DNA of 6,932 nucleotides from an uncultured Acidobacteriota bacterium (lineage in GTDB: Bacteria; Acidobacteriota; Thermoanaerobaculia; UBA5066): the NCBI GenBank assembly GCA_937902605.1, contig CALFNC010000470.1, forward strand, positions 1 to 6,932, written 5' to 3'. The translations under genes were made by a program, and so were the position numbers. Positions 5,077 through 6,932 of this stretch are shown here, piece by piece (the first letter of the stretch is position 1; every line of letters starts with the position of its first letter). The notes beneath the pieces are model-generated. The model had not been told where the DNA came from, made no database searches, and saw nothing but the letters and a program-made list of their open reading frames with translations.

Positions 5077-6588
5077 CTACCGGACGGGAGGCCGGCCCTC
5101 AGCCGCGCGGATCACCGCGGTCAGCGCCTCGACCTGGTCCCGTTTCCCGAGCTGTTCGGCGTGGCGCACCAGCTCCTCGGCTCGGGCGCGGTCGTTCGGG
5201 TCGAGCGCGAGGGCCCGGGCGAGGTGGCGGCATGCCTCTTCGGTCTTCCCCTCGCCCAGCGAAAGGATCGCTAGGTTCCAGAACGCCTTCGAGTTGGTCG
5301 GGAGGTCGCGGGCGATCGCTTCCATCAGCGTCCGGTCGTCCCGCCAGTCGGGGAGCAGCTGGAGGATCCGCGCCCCGCCGAGAAGGACGAGGAGGACCCC
5401 CGCCAGGACGGCGGAGAGCCTCCGCGCCGGCCGGGCCCCTCCCACCTCGCGAAGGGCAGCCCCCGCCGCCACGGCCGCCACGACGACGCCGGCGGCGGGG
5501 AGGAAGAGGATCCGCTCGGTGAACGCGATGCCGGTCGGGAAGAGGAAGTTGGCGAACGGGAGGTAGCAGGCGAGGGCCCACGCCAGTCCGAAGCCGGCCA
5601 GCGGCGCCCGTCTCCGAAAAGCCGGAAGGAAAAGAAGCGCCGCCGTGAGCGCGATGGCCGACCCGAGCACCGCCGCGCCCCACGCGACAGCGGAGGGCGA
5701 GAGGAGGTCGTCGACCAGGAAGGTCGTCTTCGAGTAGTCGGGAGAGAGCGTCGTCGGCCAGAGCAGCCGGGCGACGGCTAGCGGGAAGAGGGAGATGGCG
5801 CCCAGGAGACGGCCACCCGGCGAGAGGGCCGCCAGGAGGTTGTCAGACGGGCTGATCCGGGCCGCGGCGCCGGTCAGGAGCCCGCCCAGGATGGCCCATC
5901 GCGCGGCGAACGCGATGCCGAAGCCTCCGGCCCACGCGAGGACGAGCCGCCTAAGCCCCCGGGCTCGGGCCTGCCCGTCCTCCCCGCGAGGAGCGTCCGC
6001 GCCTCCCGCCGCCCGCCCTTCGAACGCGACGACGAGGGCCAGCAGAGCCGGGGCGACGAACGCGTTCTCCTTCGATAAGAGCGCGAGGAGGAGCAGGAAC
6101 GCCGAGACGAATGGCCGCCGCCTCGAGAGGAGCGCCCCCACGAGGAAGAGAAAGACGAGGACCTCGCTCCGCCCGACGAGCGAGATGACCGGCTCCGACC
6201 GGACCGGGTGGCACGAGAGGAGAACGATCGACCACCAACCGGCGAACGGGCTCGCGCCGAGGGAACGGACGAGGAGGCCGAACAAGCCCGCTCCCACCCC
6301 CGCGAGCAGGATGTTCTCGCACCGGAGCGGCTCGGGTCTTAAGCCGAAAAGCCGGACGTCGAGCCCGAGCGAAAGGACCGTCACGGGCCGATAGGCAATG
6401 CCCCGAACGATCTCCTTGTAGCCGTACGGCTGTGTGAGGGCCGAGCCGAGCGGGGCCTGTCCATTCACCTCCGGGCAGTCGATGACGATCTTCCGGTCGT
6501 CCCAAGAGAAGAGAAACGGGATCGACGCGCCATACAGGAGAAAGTGCAGCGCGACGCCCGCAACGATCATCCCGACCCGTTCCTTCAC
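5077..6588 (-). CDS. TMTC/PMT-like GT-C membrane glycosyltransferase with C-terminal TPR
   Basis: A 503-residue protein. An N-terminal membrane helix leads into FSWDD (27-31), whose Asp pair is the usual catalytic or metal-binding site of GT-C enzymes at the outer face of the membrane. Next come YRP (66-68), an LSLGLD-x-x-LFG segment, HPVRSEP (127-133), GRSEVL (139-144) and SKENAF (172-177). These match bacterial relatives of TMTC and PMT mannosyltransferases, which move sugar from a polyprenyl-phosphate donor. About ten hydrophobic helices follow. From about residue 428 a soluble tail holds at least one TPR (around 431-465: NLAILSLGEGKTEEACRHLA). The GTG start overlaps the TGA of the upstream PAP2 gene as GTGA, with GGAG 6 nt before it. 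The frame is open upstream, but that extension only reads the PAP2 gene in the wrong frame. Translational coupling with the PAP2 gene is likely. Acceptor and sugar are unknown. Confidence 0.85.
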   Translation of the reverse strand: MKERVGMIVAGVALHFLLYGASIPFLFSWDDRKIVIDCPEVNGQAPLGSALTQPYGYKEIVRGIAYRPVTVLSLGLDVRLFGLRPEPLRCENILLAGVGAGLFGLLVRSLGASPFAGWWSIVLLSCHPVRSEPVISLVGRSEVLVFLFLVGALLSRRRPFVSAFLLLLALLSKENAFVAPALLALVVAFEGRAAGGADAPRGEDGQARARGLRRLVLAWAGGFGIAFAARWAILGGLLTGAAARISPSDNLLAALSPGGRLLGAISLFPLAVARLLWPTTLSPDYSKTTFLVDDLLSPSAVAWGAAVLGSAIALTAALLFLPAFRRRAPLAGFGLAWALACYLPFANFLFPTGIAFTERILFLPAAGVVVAAVAAGAALREVGGARPARRLSAVLAGVLLVLLGGARILQLLPDWRDDRTLMEAIARDLPTNSKAFWNLAILSLGEGKTEEACRHLARALALDPNDRARAEELVRHAEQLGKRDQVEALTAVIRAAEGRPPVR

Positions 6589-6932
6589 GTGCCGCTCCGC
6601 TCCTCTGCGGCGTCCGGGAAGAGGCGACGCCCAAGCCAACAGGCCGCGATGCCGAGCAGGATGCCCGCCCACCCGTCCACCAGATAATGGTAGCCGGTCA
6701 CGACCGAGCCGATCAACATGACGAGGACGATCAGCGCGTTCCCGACGAACCAGCGGCGGGAGGTCCAGCGGCTCGCCGCGGCGAAGACGGTGACGACCGC
6801 GAGGTGGAGGCTCGGGAATGCCGCGACGCACCCGAACTGGACGAGCCGCGGGCCCAGCGGGTCGCTCACCAGCGACGAGAGCTCCTCGAACAGGACGCTC
6901 TGCACACCGACCGTTGCCGGCATGTGGCGGAG
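6585..6932 (-). CDS. PAP2-family membrane phosphatase or phosphotransferase, 5' part outside the window
   Basis: The last roughly 115 residues are present; the frame is open to the window edge, so the ATG at 6923-6921 is probably internal. Visible motifs are QFGCVAAFPSLHLAV (PAP2 motif 2, with its Ser and His) and GSVVTGYHYLVDGWAG (motif 3, the nucleophilic His and the helping Asp). Two hydrophobic helices lie between and after them. Motif 1 (K-x6-RP) would be upstream and cannot be checked. The AAFPSLH and TGxHYxxD form resembles the Aur1/inositol-phosphotransferase-like subgroup (PAP2_3) more than undecaprenyl pyrophosphatases. It ends in TGA overlapping the GTG of the TMTC-like gene, so the two form an operon. 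It may act on a lipid phosphate or diphosphate at the periplasmic face, perhaps recycling a polyprenyl carrier for the glycosyltransferase; this is inference. Confidence 0.82.
   Translation of the reverse strand, partial: LRHMPATVGVQSVLFEELSSLVSDPLGPRLVQFGCVAAFPSLHLAVVTVFAAASRWTSRRWFVGNALIVLVMLIGSVVTGYHYLVDGWAGILLGIAACWLGRRLFPDAAEERSGT

Noticed and set aside
3875..5566. A 563-codon + strand frame overlapping the ligase-like gene and running into the TMTC-like gene
   Set aside because: Arg/Pro/Gly-rich shadow that crosses the ends of two convergent real genes.
6589..6831. N-terminal extension of the TMTC-like protein by 81 residues
   Set aside because: It is the PAP2 gene read in another frame, Arg/Pro-rich. 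The GTG overlapping the PAP2 stop, with its ribosome site, is the better start.
1..6932. CRISPR arrays, tRNA or rRNA genes, insertion sequences, attachment sites
   Set aside because: No spaced repeats, no clover-leaf or ribosomal sequence, and no transposase or flanking inverted repeats were seen on either strand.

Overview
The window is GC-rich, with G/C-heavy third codon positions, dense coding and no RNA genes. It looks like bacterial chromosome. The best guess is an Acidobacteriota-like or other deltaproteobacteria-like lineage. That guess rests on the GspG-like pilins (FTLIELLIVVAIIGII core, Asn-Leu-Leu-Asn-Ala-Ile helix, ADIVFSNGVFVNYPEG-type tail) and the peptide ligase PGM1-like protein beside GT-C membrane proteins. 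It is from memory of such families and is not proven here.

Layout, left to right. (1) Positions 1-74 hold, on the + strand, what looks like the broken 3' part of a Cu/Zn superoxide dismutase gene. It is fused head-on to the broken C-terminus of a large YfhO-type membrane protein on the - strand (19-2133). Both genes lose their ends at the same point, about 50-58. (2) A strong intrinsic terminator (2174-2202, - strand) ends the transcript of the first pilin. (3) Two tandem paralogous type IV pilin / GspG-like pseudopilin genes lie on the - strand (2255-2743 and 2934-3431). Each has its own sigma-54-type -24/-12 promoter at exactly the same distance from its ATG. A cluster of TGTC/GACA half-sites about 100-135 bp upstream of one promoter resembles a PilR-type enhancer. 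(4) Diverging from the second pilin, a peptide ligase PGM1-related ATP-grasp protein runs on the + strand (3519-5051). (5) Converging on it is a - strand operon: a PAP2-family membrane protein (5' end outside the window) overlapping by 4 nt a TMTC/PMT-like GT-C membrane protein with a C-terminal TPR (5077-6588).

How the genes might work together. The pilins form one regulated module under RpoN and probably a PilS/PilR-like system. The YfhO-like, TMTC-like and PAP2 proteins all belong to families acting on lipid-linked sugars or phospholipids in the membrane, so the neighbourhood leans towards cell-surface and envelope functions. A direct functional link, such as pilin glycosylation, is only a hypothesis. 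The ligase is an orphan: no precursor peptide or biosynthetic partner is visible. No gene-free stretch exceeds 300 bases; the longest is the 190 bp between the two pilins.
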